This document shows positions 35,913 to 50,594 of a stretch of 64,000 bases of DNA, piece by piece. The notes under the pieces are model-generated. The model searched no databases, was not told the DNA's origin, and saw only the letters and a list, made by a program, of their open reading frames with translations. Source of the stretch: Serilophus lunatus (Eukaryota > Chordata > Aves > Passeriformes > Eurylaimidae); NCBI GenBank assembly GCA_013399895.1, contig VXBA01003435.1, forward strand, positions 408,392 to 472,391. The letters are read 5' to 3'. Position numbers and translations under genes: made by a program. Every line of letters starts with the position of its first letter. Position 1 is the first letter of the stretch.

Positions 35913-38900
35913 GGGATTGGCTGCCCCTGCAGTGGTGGCAGTGCTGTGGTGTTAATTTTGCATTATGTTCTGACTACGATTTTTGACACTAGACAAAATA
36001 CTAACTAAGAACATGTTTATGATATTTCATAAAAATAAAAGTTATAAGGTACTAAGTGGAACATATTATGTGAAAATTTTAACTCTGCTGAGAAATGAAG
36101 CTACTCTAGGAAACATGGCAGCAAAACTCTAACAGCATAAGGAAATTAATTCAGCAACAGGGACTCTTCAGCTTCCATTTCAGGGGAAGAGAAGTTCTCA
36201 GCACCATTCACTACTGAATTCCAGTCCAGTTAACAACAGAACCTAGAAATGAAACAGAACTTATCCAGTCAATTTACTAAACTGAATCTGATGGGTCATT
36301 TCCTACTTACATTTTCAAACACACCAAGAAAGAGACATTTGAAAAGTGCATCTAAGAACTCAGTAAAGCCTCATATCTTTTAAACCAAACATAATGACTT
36401 TGAAGTAATAAAACTTATGCTGACTGTCCTAAAAAGATTGATTTTTCTTCTCAATATCTTAAACACCTTATCTCAATAGATCTCAATAGATTCTCTTCTG
36501 ACTTCATATAGGAGGATGCTATTTACCTCTTTTAAAATACTTATTTGGCACCCATTGCTGAAACTCCTGAATGTTCATTAAAATGCTGAATACATGCTTC
36601 TATTGATTTCAAGAGAGAAGAAGGGAACTAAGCAGATGTTATGACATAAAATAGTGGACACTCATCTCAAACTACTGAAAGACACAGATAACAATTCAGT
36701 GATTTTCATCCTCTGATACCCTCATGCAAGAAACAACAGAAAAAATGTATTAATGATGGAATATGATGAAGAGGTGCATTAGAAAATATGAATAATTTAA
36801 ATATAGAATTAGTAATAATAATTCTGAAAATAAAATAGATGTGTTTGGTATTGGAAAGAGCACATAAAGAATTCTCAAGTGTCTTCTTATTTTACCCTTA
36901 TTACTTTTGAAAGATTAATTTCTTTTTTATTTTTATCACAAATGTGTTATTCACATATTTACATCCTTATGCTGAAAAGTTCATTAGTATTTTCAAAATG
37001 AGTTGAAGATGTAAATACAAATATCGTTAACATTTTCTACTTTCGTATTCAAAATTTGATATCCATCTGCACAAGCTTTTTTAAATGGACTTCTTAACAT
37101 CTCTGGGTCTCTGGCAGGGCTTCTAACCTGTGAAAAATAAATTATTCATGTTGTGTTTCTTTTTCATTTAGTTACAGCTATAAAATAAATAAACAACCTC
37201 CTTTTCTAGCTGTTGTTCAAGAATAAAAAATTATCAGTCATTTTTAGTATTGATTATTGTAGTAGGTCTTACATAGGTGAACAGAAAAATTACCTCTGAG
37301 TTATCCCAGCTTTTATTTTGCTTCTTTCTGTGGGTGCAGAAACATAAATATAAGACTGTACAATAAAATACCATTCAGAAAAGTAATTAGTATGTTAGGC
37401 AAGATGTGTGAAAACTCCCATTATGAGCTTTGTAAATTGAGCCTTTAAAATCAGCTCAGTGGGCAGGTCTTGGGACTATTTTCATAGAAAATATTAATGT
37501 CTTCTTTTAAACAAAGCAGAGTACCATTATCATTTAAGAATATAATTCTTAGAGGCACAGTTATCTGTTTTAATTCTGTTTTTTTCAGACCTGCATGAAA
37601 GCAGCATTAAGTCATCATATGATGACCTTAAGTAAGGGGAAGAAAGTGATAAGCTGAGGTTCACATTTAAGTTCATTGGTGAGCTTCTTTATTCTTAAGT
37701 TCAGTCATTAGTGACTGCAAAAAGAAAGAACAACATGTTTTAAATAAACTTCAGCAACCATTCACAAGGGGGAGTAATTACTCAGGATGTTTAAGAACCT
37801 CCTCATTAGCTGTTGATAGTTGAAAAAAGTAAAGTATTTGTACTGTTTTCTGTGATATTATATAGCAATAATATGTAACTGTATGTGATAAATACCATTT
37901 CATAGTACATGGTGTCAAATTATTTAACACATCACGTGGACCTGATGAAACAAATTAAGCAACTAAAGAAATAAGAAAAACAGCAAAGCAAAACAGTAGG
38001 TGTTGATGGCAGAATGTAATAACCTTTTTAAATGCTCCCAGCAAAAATTACTTAGTCTGGCGTTCAGTTCTTATGTAGACCTTCTGACTTCATCCACGTT
38101 CTCTTTTCATCTTAGTAGAAGGTGTACAACATGCATATGTGTCCCAAAAGAAAAAGAGACTAATAGGAATCAAAATCAAAAAACTTAGTTGGCCGCCTCA
38201 TCTTGGTAAGAGAATGGTAAAGTCATTGGTCCTAGGCACCCTGAAAAACACTGAATTATAATTCTTGCTGTTTTATCTTAGCCTTCTTTCCTTCTGCTGT
38301 TTCTCCCAATTAGCAGTTTTCCACAGACAAGTGTCTTCCTTATCTGCTTTCCAATCTAGCTTTTATCTACCTAAACTGGTAGAAGCATGATGAAGACTGT
38401 AGTCTTTTGATCTACATACCCATTGGCATATTTAGGCCAAAGTATCCAAAATCCCTCATTAATTTTACATGCTTGCACTATTTCTTTTAGGTAGCTGACT
38501 CTTACATTTTGATAATCTCCACCATATCTATAATCAAAGCTATAAAATTTTAACTCCTCAGAATATTAATCTTCCTATGATGCAAGCTGTCTCAGGAAAT
38601 TACCTTCATGGTGAAAGAAAACTGTCACATGACTTACTCAAACTCTTCGATTCACCTTTAAAAAGTTTTTCACAGCCCTAGCATTCTCCTTTTGAAGAAT
38701 AGGAAATGTCCTTGAATTTCTATGTGCTGTACAACTCTCAATCTAGACTCAAGACTTTTAAATGTGTACTTAGACAAAATATTGTAAGAAGTGCTGTGGT
38801 GTTAAGAACACAAAGGAAAATGCTCAAAGCCTTCAGTGGTTACCTACCTACATGCTGATGTGACATTCATTGTATCACTTCGCAGATTATCTGTCATCAT

Positions 38901-39839
38901 CCAAGCGGACTTACAAACACCTAGTTTACCAAAACTACAAAACATAGCAACAACTTTAAAATTATTTGCAGACTCTATAGTGACAAAAAAACACTTGCAA
39001 GCTGAATAAATCACCTGAACCTTTAAAGGAAAAAAACCACTACTGTAGCATTCTGTTCCACACAACACTCCCACTCTCTTGCATGCGTGTACCAATAGGA
39101 TCATTTTTATATTTTCTGTGGCAGGAACTAGAAAAGTACTGTCTATTTGCTCCCTTCTAAGAATACAAGAATAATTTCATAACAACAAATCCATCACTGA
39201 TTGGCAGAAAGTAAATAAACTTGGCAGCTCTGGACCTGATTTGGAATGAAAAAGTCTCTCTATACATCAAGAAATTTCTAAACATTTTCTTTAAAAATAG
39301 TCCCCTCTCTGTGCAAATTTTTCTCTTTTTTTCTTTTACATTTTACGTTTTCTAGAAAGGTGGAAAGGGGTTAGGTGGGTGGTGTTTGGTTGGCTGGGGT
39401 TTTGTGGGTTTTGTAAATATGATTGCAGAACCTTTATTGGCAAAGATTACTTTTGCACTAAGCCAGCATCTGAATTCATTACTTGAATTCACTCCAGTAT
39501 TTATGTGTAGCTACATGTTATGTCTTCCACAGAAAGTTTTCTGATAGGACAATGCCTCTGCCCACTTCATCATTGATTTTATAATAAAGAGATTTGATAT
39601 TTGAACAGCATGCCTTCCAGTAAAAGTGTTGGTTAGAATGCAGGAACTAGATTGCCCACTATTTCTTTTAGTCTCTACAGTCTTCAGTGTATTTCAAGTT
39701 ATTATAATAGTTCCTCTGTTTTGATCTTTACTTCTCTGGAAATAACATGCAGCTTTCCAGTTGACTGTCTCCTTTCTTGCATAATCAGAAAAAGCTCATG
39801 CATTATATTAGCTATATTGGAAACAATAACCTGAAAATA
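35913..39839. other. Unique AT-rich non-coding DNA
   Basis: No gene is recognised. An exact 10-bp tandem (TCTCAATAGA x2) lies at 36471-36490 and a 16-bp perfect palindrome at 37611-37626 (separate entry). A G/T-rich stretch occurs at about 39357-39412. Confidence 0.55.
37611..37626. promoter_or_regulatory. 16-bp perfect palindrome in candidate regulatory DNA
   Basis: GTCATCATATGATGAC is its own reverse complement. It is flanked by TTAA on the left and CTTAA on the right, extending the symmetry with one unpaired base. The right arm creates TGACCTTAA, which on the minus strand resembles an extended orphan nuclear-receptor half site. Any function is unproven. Confidence 0.35.
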
Positions 39840-40003
39840 TCACAGAATCATAGACTAGTTGAGTTTTGAAGGACTTCTTGACATTGTCTAGTTTAACCTT
39901 CCCTGTTCAAAGCAGGGTTAACCAGCTAGAGCAGGTTGCTCAGGATATTATCCAATCCAGTTTTAAATTTTCACAATGATAGAGACAACAAAACCATTTC
40001 AAC
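39840..40003 (-). mobile_element. CR1 3' end fragment (minus strand)
   Basis: The plus strand begins 'cacagaatcatagac', the reversed CR1 tail. It continues with a 'gttcaaagcagggtt' block and 'agagcaggttgctcaggata' (39931-39950), both typical of a CR1 3' UTR in reverse. Similarity fades after about 40000. It is short and diverged. Confidence 0.82.
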
Positions 40004-43000
40004 TATGAAAAGGCTGAATTCTGTTTACTTTAGGCTTTGTCTCCTTATGGCTGGCAAAAAAATGAACAAAAAAATTAATTCATTAAACTGATAAAAGAAA
40101 TCTGGAAAACAAGCACAAACCGTTATGGGGGAATAAATCCCATTTTCTGCATCTTCATGGTAAATAAGTTTTTATTCAGTTCCAAATAACTAAAAGACAG
40201 TACCAATTCTGCCTCGAGCCCACATGTGCACATCTTTCTATATATATGCATTTAGATACATATAGTTGTTATGAGAGTTTTCTAAGGACAAACACATGGT
40301 AGGTATATGAAAAAGTAAAGTGTTAGACCTGCAGAAAATCATGTGTGAGAGAATTCATGGTCATAGGAAAATGTCATTGATTAAGCTGATGTTCAAATAT
40401 TGCCCATTATATGCATGGAAACTAACCATTAATAGTGTTATTCATCTGCTTGCCAATGAAAATGGCTCAATAATAAATCCAGACAACTATCCATTCTCTA
40501 AAGACCTCTGTCATTTTCTCCTCGAAAGTTTAGGATGATTTTAATCTGTTGTATCAACAGGAAATGCCTAGATGTGTTTTCTATTAGAGGCACACTGATC
40601 CCATCAGTTGTCTCAGAACGTTTTCAAGAGGCTTTCATTTTAAGTATTACATTTGTGAGACTGGATAAAAAAAAAAGACAAAAACAGTGAGCAAATTAGA
40701 AGATACCTAAGAAGAGATGGGCTTTACAAGTGAACTCAAGCCATCTGAATTATGCTAGTTATGTAGGTTGTCTCTCCAATATAAACACAGTAGCTCTGGA
40801 CAATGTTAAAGTAAAAAAAAAAAAAAAAGAAATCCCTTTTTAAAAAATATATTAATATGCAAATTATATTTGCCAGAAGCAGACTTTTAATATAATATCA
40901 TATGGCAGAATTCGAAATTAGGGGTGCATGACTGTTAATGATATAAGAGTGCTGCTAATTTCATCTGACAACTAAATCTGTAAATTATAAAATCTTTTGG
41001 CTTGGTGATCACATTGGCCCTAAGGAGCTACTATTTAAAAGAGATTATATGTATTGCTAACAACTGTTTCTAAAGCTGTTGACAGAAAGATAATGCGTGG
41101 TCTAATATCCAGAGGCACATCTCAAAATCTGATCAAGTTTGCAGTTTTGATTCATTTTTACCTGGGATGTGCTACAACAAGTGTAGTTGATCAGAAAACG
41201 TGGTTAATGCAAGCTTAAATAATGATCTCACAAACTTTATCTACTGAGCCATTCTCTATTCAAGGCTACTTAATATGCTGCTGATGCTTTCTCATCATAG
41301 TTAAGAATATTATGTTTGTTTCTAAACATCAGGACTCATCCAGCTCTTAAATAGATAGCAAGTACAAATTGGGTGTGGAGTTCAGTGACGTTTGAAACAA
41401 AATAAATTAGATTCGACTTGATAAAATTATTATCTGGAAGGCAGGATATAAAATCTGACACGTAGATATAAACAGGAAACTTTTTAATATCTGCTCATAA
41501 CCTTTAGGAATATTTATACACAATACTGGAGAAGCATCTTAAAGTATGTTTTTTTCTTTCTAGAGACTAAGCAGATAAATTGATGCCAACTACGATTTTC
41601 GGTAACTTGTGTTTCATAACTAGTTCTGGTTTCATAGTGATAACAGGAAATTCTCCTTGTTTTAACAGAGAGGCTACACTTCTCCACAAAGTATGAATCC
41701 AGGTTTTAATGCTATAGGCTATTGAATCAGACTAATGGTACTTGACACTAAGGGATCTCCATAGCCAATCTAACAAGGTATTTAAGGACTCTCCTTGTCA
41801 GAAGTCCCCCTGGAGTGCAAACCAAAAGCAGAAATTATGAGAAGGAAGAATAGTAATGGTCCCCATGTAAGAAAACTGAAAAAGCTAATGAAACCCATTC
41901 TTATGTCTAATCTGAAACCGTCCTGTATGTGTCATTCCACTTTTCAGGAATCAAATTTAAATTACAGATACCTTAAATGTGTTTCCCTGATAACATTCTT
42001 TGCTTTTTAAGATTGATTGTTAGCAGTATTTCAAGTTTTCCCTTTTGGTACATCCAGTCTACCCTGTTGACTTTCCAAAGCCTAGTAATACAGAGAGCTT
42101 TAAATAAAATTTATTATACATTTTAGGCTACATATAAATATCTTAAATAAAAATTTTGGCAGCAACATCAAAGCACTAAATTATATCTTCTGTTCTCTCC
42201 AGCTTTTCCATATTTTATGTGTTCAATGTTAATCTGAATGTGATATTCAAACTTAATAAATGTATGGCAAAGGGAAAAGTAAATGTCAATAAGCTTTGTT
42301 GAATGCTTTTATTAAATGCTTATTATTTTGAAAGATCTCTTAAAGTTAGGAGATGCTGTAAATCTCTGTGCCAGCATTACGTTGTTCTGTATGTTTCAAA
42401 AATACTTACAATCCTCTATAGAATATGTTAAATAAGTAAGTTATTCCAATATATTAGTAAAAAAAAAATGTATTAATATTGTCGTTATTACAGAAAGCTC
42501 TTTCAGTTATCTGCTTCTGCCAACCTTAAATTGTACATGCTGTGTGTGCACAATGAATAAACATACCCTAAAAGAAAGGGTGTTTCACTTTTTCTCTTTT
42601 GTGAAACCAAAACATGCAATAATGGAAACATTTTCTACTTGTTTTTATATTTCCAATTAAACTCTAAGAGGTGTCTTAACGAAAGGACATAATTTCTTTA
42701 TGTTAAAGTTCTACACAATAAACATAAGCTCAGTATTAATCTTTTCATCTATACTATCTGCATAAAACAAAACTAACCTGCAGGCAGTGACTCTTCCTAG
42801 GACTAGTATTCAGTTTTCTCTTTTGGGAGAGAGTTGTGCAGCAGACATGGATTATGCCATCAGCCTCTGTAAATGAGATTGAGATCAGTAGGAAAATGAT
42901 TTCTCGGGCTAAAATCTTCATCTTTACGGATCCTTCCCTGCATGATTCGTTTTCGAGTCATTCAATAGGGTAGCATCTGCAGGGAATCAGCTACCCTACT

Positions 43001-44490
43001 CACAGCATCCAACTCTTCCAAATGTCAGGTGGCTCTGCCTATAAGGGTACTGGGATCACAACAACCAGAAAAATGCTTCATTTCATACTTTGGAAAGCAC
43101 TATAAATAGTAACAGTTCAAGAACTCTCACTGCCTGCTGCAAAGTCCTTGATGACCATAAATTTCCCCTCAGCAATAAAGTTAAGAGATAGGCTAAGAAG
43201 AACCAACACACACACCCCTCCACCTGCTCTCCCTTGGCGCTAGTCACCTTAGTGCCACAACGAGAACCACTGGCCTAGGGGAATCTAGGTCAAGCCATGT
43301 TCAAAATCACAAGCAGTTGGAGGATTACTCTGGCAAGCATACTGAGTAATAGTTCCCTCAGTGATGTACACCAGATGTAGTTTCTGGTGGTGATGTAACT
43401 GAAACATAGTGGGTATAGTTCCCCTTCTACGCTTAGATTTAGCTGGTGTGTGGGTTTGCTTTGTGACTTGTCAGTAGCTTCTGGAAGTACTAGATTTCCA
43501 GATTGAGCCCTCTTCCCAATTTCTCTCATCCCATTTTGCATTACTTATTTATTTCCACTATCTGCAAAATCATGGCAGATAAGCTAGGGCTCACCTTCTT
43601 CCAGACTGTCTTCTTTCTGTCAGTCTTATTTCTTATAAGACCACTTCATCCTTACAGTTGGAGCACAAATCTTGAATGAAATTGATCTGAGGTCCAAATT
43701 TAAGGAAAGTATATCTTTAAAAAAATGTCATAAAGTAAAGCTGTGCTCCATCCTTCTACAGAAAAAGTTCTCTATGCATAGTCATTCCACATAGCGAAGC
43801 TGAAAGTATGGAACTCTCACATATGGTTCCCCATTTCATGAAAAGCTGAATTGCTCTGTCTTTACCAGGGGGCACCTCTGAAAATGGCAGTTAACATGGA
43901 CAGCTAATACCTGGCCAATTTACACTTTTTTAGTTTTCCCCTCTCAGTCATTTGTTTGAAAGTTAAAATTAGTGGTCTTTTCCCTAGTCTTAGCATTAAG
44001 AGATGCCTCTTACATTTCCTGATGCACATGACTATTCCCCAGAACAGCCCTGCTAACCTCTATGAGTTTATGCAGGAGTGGATTGAGAAGATCAACTGTT
44101 CTCCTTAACTGCCAGTGAGGGCATTTTAAATTCAGAATTAGCAACAATGCAATAGTTAGACTCTAATCCACACGAATTTTAGAGCTTATGAAATTTCAAG
44201 CTACATATAAAGACTTAGACATTTAAAGGAGAATTCAGAGGAACTTTAAATCTGCACCACTGTGATTGTGAAAGCTACCACTGCCTGAGCCCTGAAAACC
44301 ACTCACACCTCAAACCAGGTTCCTCACTCTGCTTCTGCAGAGCTCAGACCAGAGCTGAAGAGCTGACTCTGCCACCACTCAGCAGCATCTTGATCCTGCA
44401 AAAATGAGAAGCTTGGTGTCCCTCTCCTGACTCTTGGCTGAGAAGCCAGATATCCTGCTGCCTTTCTTCAGGAGAGCTTCCTAGGAACAT
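40004..44490. other. Unique AT-rich non-coding DNA
   Basis: No gene is recognised. A 16-A run lies at 40813-40828, followed by an AT-rich stretch. The frame 43290-43541 (minus, 83 codons) is unsupported. Confidence 0.55.
40813..40828. repeat. Poly-A tract (16 A)
   Basis: A simple homopolymer with no retrocopy recognised upstream. Confidence 0.95.
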
Positions 44491-44775
44491 TTCATAGAAT
44501 CATAAAATCATAAAGGTTGGAAAAGACCTCTAAGATCAGCAAGTTCAACCATTAACCTAACACTGCCAAGTCCACTACTAAGCCATGTCACAAACTGCCA
44601 CATCCAGACTTCCAGAGACAGTGATTCCACCACTTCCTTGGGCGCTCTTTTTCTTGACCACTCTTTCAGTGAAGAAATTCTTCCTAGTATCCAATCCTAA
44701 CCTTCACTGGCAGAACTTGAGGCTGTTTCCACTTCTTCTATCACATGTTTCCTGGGAGAAGAGCAAGCACTGTTT
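44491..44775 (-). mobile_element. CR1 3' end fragment (minus strand)
   Basis: It starts with the reversed tail 'catagaatcataaaatcata' (44493-44512), then 'aggttggaaaagacctctaa' (44514-44533). A 'tgattccaccacttcc' block (44622-44637), a 'gaccactctttcagtgaaga' block (44656-44675) and an 'acttgaggctgtttccactt' block (44715-44734) follow, in the order of a reversed CR1 3' region. The tail-proximal words differ from those in the 3.5-kb copy, so it is probably another CR1 subfamily. Confidence 0.9.
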
Positions 44776-47700
44776 TGTTGATCACTTTCCTTACCTTTGA
44801 GAAGAGACTGAAAAACGTCAAGATTCAAGTTTTTCCTCCTGTGTTTTTCTAGAGGCTATCTCCAGCCTTGGTTGGCTGCCTGGTTTGTGACAGATTGGAG
44901 TGTATCATTCTCCCCATGCACATTGTATGTGCTGGACTTTGTGTCACACAGTCTTCTTGGATGCTACACTGTCATATCAAAATTAGGATGTGTGATCTCA
45001 TATTTCCTTTCTGATTTTATTCTATAGCTTATAAAGTTCCCTGCAACAAAATCTCTACTTCCTCCATGTTTTCTTCTCTATCCTAGCTGAAGTTTTGATT
45101 CCTGTATCATATTACAATATCAGCAAATAAATATTACTTTTTCAATCATTCATTGATGATTCTAGTGGTTGACTTGAAGCACAGGGCTTGAGCCTGCCTG
45201 TCAGAGGCTGAATTCTGAGCATTTTCTGAAAATCAGATCTCTCAGTCTCCAACTATAGCTGTTTTTTCTTTCTTTTTTTGAGCTTAGCTTGACAGGCTTG
45301 GGTGAACTCCCAGACTCTCCAAAGTCAGGAGCAGTTCTGACATTGATTTTGAATTGTCATATAAATCTTTGTCATGAAAGCTTATAATAATCCAGAGGAA
45401 AAGTCAGAATATGGTGGCTGCCTATCCAGCATTCTCAGACTTTCTGTTCTAATAATGTATACTGAAATTTGATTCCATTCTGATACTGAACTTCAAAATT
45501 AAGGTAACTGTTTAGTGAAAACTGACAAGAGAGATGGAATCAGGGAGATCAGTTTCTATAGCCCCAAAATATAAGCAGAAAATCGATTTAGCCAATTTTC
45601 TCTGAGAACTTGTCACTATTTACAATTTAGACTGTTTACCTACTGCTATCTATTAACTTTAAATTGTTTTTCTAATTTAGCAGATTGCCTTGAAGCCTGC
45701 TACAGGCTTTCTAGTAAGTTTGATCTTTTATTAGTTGCAGCGCTTTGTGATATTCATTATTCATTAATTTAAATTTACATTTTTAGATTTCAGAAGTACA
45801 TTCATATTAGCATTCTTTTTTACTAGCAAATGGCAAAATAATTAACACAGAATATTTGATCTCATTAATAGAATTCATGTTTGGTCTTTTGAGGCAAAGC
45901 TCATAAAAAAGAAGCACTGAAAAAGATGGTAAAATATTACTCTCTTGATATGTTCAAGACACTTTGGTTGGTGTATCCTTTTATGTTGTTTTATTTTCAT
46001 TTTACCAGAAAGGCATTCTTATCTGCACTTTCATGTTAATAGACTTTTTTATTCTACTTGAATTGCTAGTTTGAATGTAAAAGTGGTAACACTACATTTA
46101 AAAAGTTAGTTAAAACCCAGGAATATTTCCTTGCTAAAGTCATAGCATGTTTATTCCTGTGAAATTCTATTAAAGAAGCCAATTTCTTCAACAAAAACCT
46201 AGGGGAATATACTGAGCCAAATGTGTTTAACATTTTTTACATAAGTCAGTGACTTTTTATAAAATATACACTGTGTCTCTCCTATGCCTGAAATTGTCCT
46301 TCATTTGGGAGGTGAGCCGAATTTGGTCTTCAGTAGGTAGTGTATGAATCCAAGAGGGAAATGGACAGCATCCTCACAGTTTCTCAGCAGTACTGGGTAG
46401 ATACATGACCTATGGTCAGATAAGACAGGCCAAGGAAATCCTCGGTATGATTGCTAAATCTGAATTAAGTGTAAAACGTGAAGCAAAGTGCTTTTTAGAG
46501 GCAATTCACCTGATGAAGGTGCTGGTGGATAAAACCAGAGTGTGCCCAGGATGGCACTAGTCTTACACAGGTGAGGCCATATGTTTGCCAAAAGGCTGTA
46601 TAGTTGGTATGTTTCTGTCCCTAGGTGTTACTTAGAGACAGACAATTAAATGATTGCCAGAATATACATCTGTGCTCAATGAGCTCTGTACAGGATCTGC
46701 CAGGGTGATTCAAACTGCTGTGGCAGATGCTTGAATAAGCTGCCAGGGAGTGCACGGAGAAGCACTTACATACTGCATCCCAGCAGCTCATCTTTGGAGA
46801 TAGTAACCTCTTGACAGCAAAGGGGGAGCAAGGAACCACAGAGGAAATAACATCAACTACCTGAGTTATTTCAACAGTGTATGGCTGCCTACGGCCTGAC
46901 ACATTAATTCATCTTGTTCCTGTATTTTCTGATTGGTAAATTTTCAAAGAAAATTATATGTGAAAAAAATCCTTGAGTTTTTAATATAGGGAAATAATTG
47001 GTTGACACGATTTCTTACTATTGTCTGCCGGAGGAACTATCACGGCAGGTGAGCAGTTCCAAGAGAGACTGTAGAACAAACTAATGCAGCTTAAAGCTGT
47101 TCACTGGACTCGCTGGCACATAAGGCTTCAGCCAACTATGCTGATGGGGCTGTAGCTCTGAGTGAAACTGAGGATGGAAGGGTAGCTGGAGTCCTTTCAG
47201 AAATGACTGCAGAAAGAGCTAGAATTAAAAGCTGAAGATAGGCTTTGGTATGTGCAGCAGCTGTCTTTCCACAGACTAGGGTGCTTAAGACTACGTATGG
47301 ATGGGTGGGGAATCAGTTTTCCCTTTGTTCCTGACCAAAAAATAAAAGGTTACCAATCCTTGCTGTAATAAGAAAGTCTGAATTTATTAATCAAAAGATT
47401 TTCTTGAACTCGTCCTCTATGGAGGAAACACATCATTCTCTTGTTAGATTGGGCCATGCTGGTCTGAAAGAATCCAATGCATTGCAGAATTTAAGGAACA
47501 ATACAAAAGCAAAGTCACTTCGGAAATTCAGATCCTTCAACCAAGATGTTGTGCAGACTGAATAAGGAACCTCGATGTTCTGTGAGAGCACTCTGCTACA
47601 GATTACATCCTCATATTAGACTTTCTGATTTGACCGGCCCTGCTTCACAACTAAACTGTTTCTGATAATATTAATTATTAACCCAGACTTCCAAAGAGAC

Positions 47701-50577
47701 ATTTTATTATTTACCATTTGGTCTGAAACATGATGCTGAAAGGCACAACGGCTGCTGCTAGCAGGTACATTTGTCCAGTCCCACTCCCACCTCTGCCACT
47801 AAAAAAAATAAAATTAAAGCAAAAAGTCCCTACCCTGTTACCTTAGGAAAAGTAGTTGACAAAGACTATTGGCTTCACGTGAAACTAGAAAAAGAGGGGA
47901 GGAATCACATGACTGTACACTGGAAGTTTATATTTTTTAACAGAGTGTAATATTTTGGGAGATTGCTTACTTTAACCTATATGAAACATTACCATCTCTT
48001 GATCTTATGAATCTTCGGTGTTTTAACAATGGCTGACAGACGTCTTGGCTCTGCGCTGAGACTAAAAATAGTCAGCTGTCTACTTGGTTAGATAGCTAGC
48101 CAGCTAGCTTCTTCCCTGTTTTATTTGTCACACTCCTGTGGAAGTACATTTCTGGCTTCAGATCTGCACTGGAGAGCGGTCAGCTTGATGAAAATTAGTT
48201 TCTATTTTCTGGCTGTAAACTCTTCTCACACTGTGCCAGAAGGTGAGTTCCAATTATTAAATGACAAGTGGACGGGCATGCCTCTGGATTTTCCCTAGTT
48301 TTAAGTGCAATGTGAATTAAATTGTTTGCAACCAGGATAAGCAGACAATTGGAGTTTTCCATGTGTTTCACACTCTTATTTAGTATCATTGTCTTTCAAG
48401 CCTGGTTTATTGGCCAGATAAGATGCATACTGTAGAACAGATTAAAATAAGTAGTTTTGCACATCAAATTACTTTATCAGACATGATAAAGTTTTGTAAG
48501 CTACAGTTTTTCCATCTGCTTTAAATGAATACTCAATTTCTTCATGAGGAATCATGAACACTTATCAGCAATATTTTTTCTAAACGAAGTTAGGTGGTTG
48601 CTTTTTGAGGAATAGATTTACTCCAAAATATGAAGAGCCTAGAGCTCATCTCAAAATTAAGTTGAATCTAGCCAAACATACAGGTCAAAAATGTTGGGTA
48701 GAATTTTCCAAAACAGGTATTGATTTTCACCAGTTCTTAAAAATCAGTGTATTACAATATGAATATTTTAATTGATCTATTATTTAAAAGAATAAAGGTT
48801 TCTAAAAATCTTTTATAACACAAACACAAAATTAATTAAATAGTTTTATAGCATTTTTCAGGTTTACTTTAAATTATATGTTTCTTCATTTTTCACCATA
48901 TCCAACTTTTCCAAATATATCTCATTTCAATCAAAACCAAACTAGTTTTTGTCTACCAGCTGAAAAATATCTACCCCTATTACCAGTCCTATTTCTGATT
49001 GTAACTTCAGCAATTGTCCCTGCATTTTTATTCTCTTTCATTTTAAGCTTGAATGACCAAAAAAGTATCTGAGACATTCCTATACATTTATGAGGAAAGC
49101 TATAAAACTATATAATTTTGGTTTGTACAATTAGAATACTTCGTAAATTCACTATACTCTTAGGGGTTTTTTCTGCAGCATGTCATTGAACTGCAACTAC
49201 TTCACTCCAAAATGCATAGTCATCTGTTTTTAAAAACAAACAAACAAACAAACGAAAAAACAAGAGGAATGATTCTTATTTTTGATAACATGAATGAGGC
49301 ATCATAATCAAAATTAAAATTTCTGTGAAAGCGATCTCTGTAAGCAACTAGATCTATTATACAATAGTCATTTATACACCAACTCTTATTCAGGGTTGCA
49401 TTCCTAACTATGCCTTAGAAATAGATAATTATTATGCCAATGCAATTACTTCTTCCTTGAGAATGTGGTAGAAGCAGTTCTGATAATATGGTATTTCTTA
49501 AAGAAGCATATACTTCATGGATAAAAACTTCTATTTTTATATATCCTGAAAGAAATTGAAACAACGGAAGAAAGATTGTAGGGATGATCTAATAAATTTT
49601 AATGCTGTTCAAGAAAGGAAACCCACTGTTGTGTCTACTGTGTCATGTTGAGAAAGCACACTGGCATCTATCTGAGATTAGTTAAATGTTTTTGTGTCCA
49701 ATACATTGATTCAAAAGTAATTAAAACTGCTCGAAGATTTACTAAATTTCCTAACTGCAGTGACCAGAGAAGCCAACTGGAAACCACATTTAATCCAGTC
49801 ATTAGATTTTGCTTAACAAGATGAGTGGGATATATTGGTCATGAACCTCCAAATGATCATCTAAAGTATTTTCTCTGAGTTGGCCAACATCATGCACTAA
49901 TCATAAACAGAAAGAAGCATTCAGAAAAACTGTTTCCTCTCCTTATTTAGAGCAATAGAGGTCAAAATTCTCCTAAACAACTTCTCAGGAGTTTCTTATC
50001 TCTACAAGTCCCCTGACTGCCTTCAGTCAAAACATTTTTTAGCTTCTACTGGCAGATATCCAGAGGTAGGTGTGTGGTCTGAAAATCTGGTGGAGTGGAG
50101 TTTCCAGAAACATAAACTGTCTGTTATTTCCTTTTCCAGTAAAGGCTTGAAAAAATCCAGCTTGGCTGGAAAAATTGGACTCAAAGTGCATGGCACAGAG
50201 AGTACAACTAAAGAATCAGAACATGCACAGAAGTGTCTCCCCTGCAGAGCCTTGGCCATGCTGAGAGGTGACCTTTCTCTTATCGTAAGATTGATGGAAA
50301 ATGTGTTGTACTCTAACCAGAAAACCAAATTGAAGAGGTCATACTAAGGGAAGAAGGGGAGATATTCATCTGTAATAGTTCAATACATGTTAGCTAGATA
50401 ATATCTGTGCAAGGAGTACTCAGCGTAGCTCACAAGTTTGCACTGAGTTCCTGGAAAAAGACTAATGTTAAATGACCTTAGCTGTACTTTAATCCCAAAA
50501 ATGGTTCTGCCTACTCCATGCAACTACCTCAGAGACAGTTTGTGTTCTCAAGCCTTGAGTATGAATTTCTTTTTATC
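44776..50577. other. Unique non-coding DNA
   Basis: No gene is recognised. A (CAAA)n stretch lies at about 49227-49254. Around 46260-47650 the composition is more balanced and a stop-free plus-strand stretch of about 69 codons (46348-46554) occurs. I could not match it to any family. Paired overlapping frames at 50023-50347 are on opposite strands and unsupported. Confidence 0.5.
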
Positions 50578-50594
50578 TTTTTTTTTTTTTTTTT
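50578..50594. repeat. Poly-T tract (17 T)
   Basis: A simple homopolymer. Confidence 0.95.
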
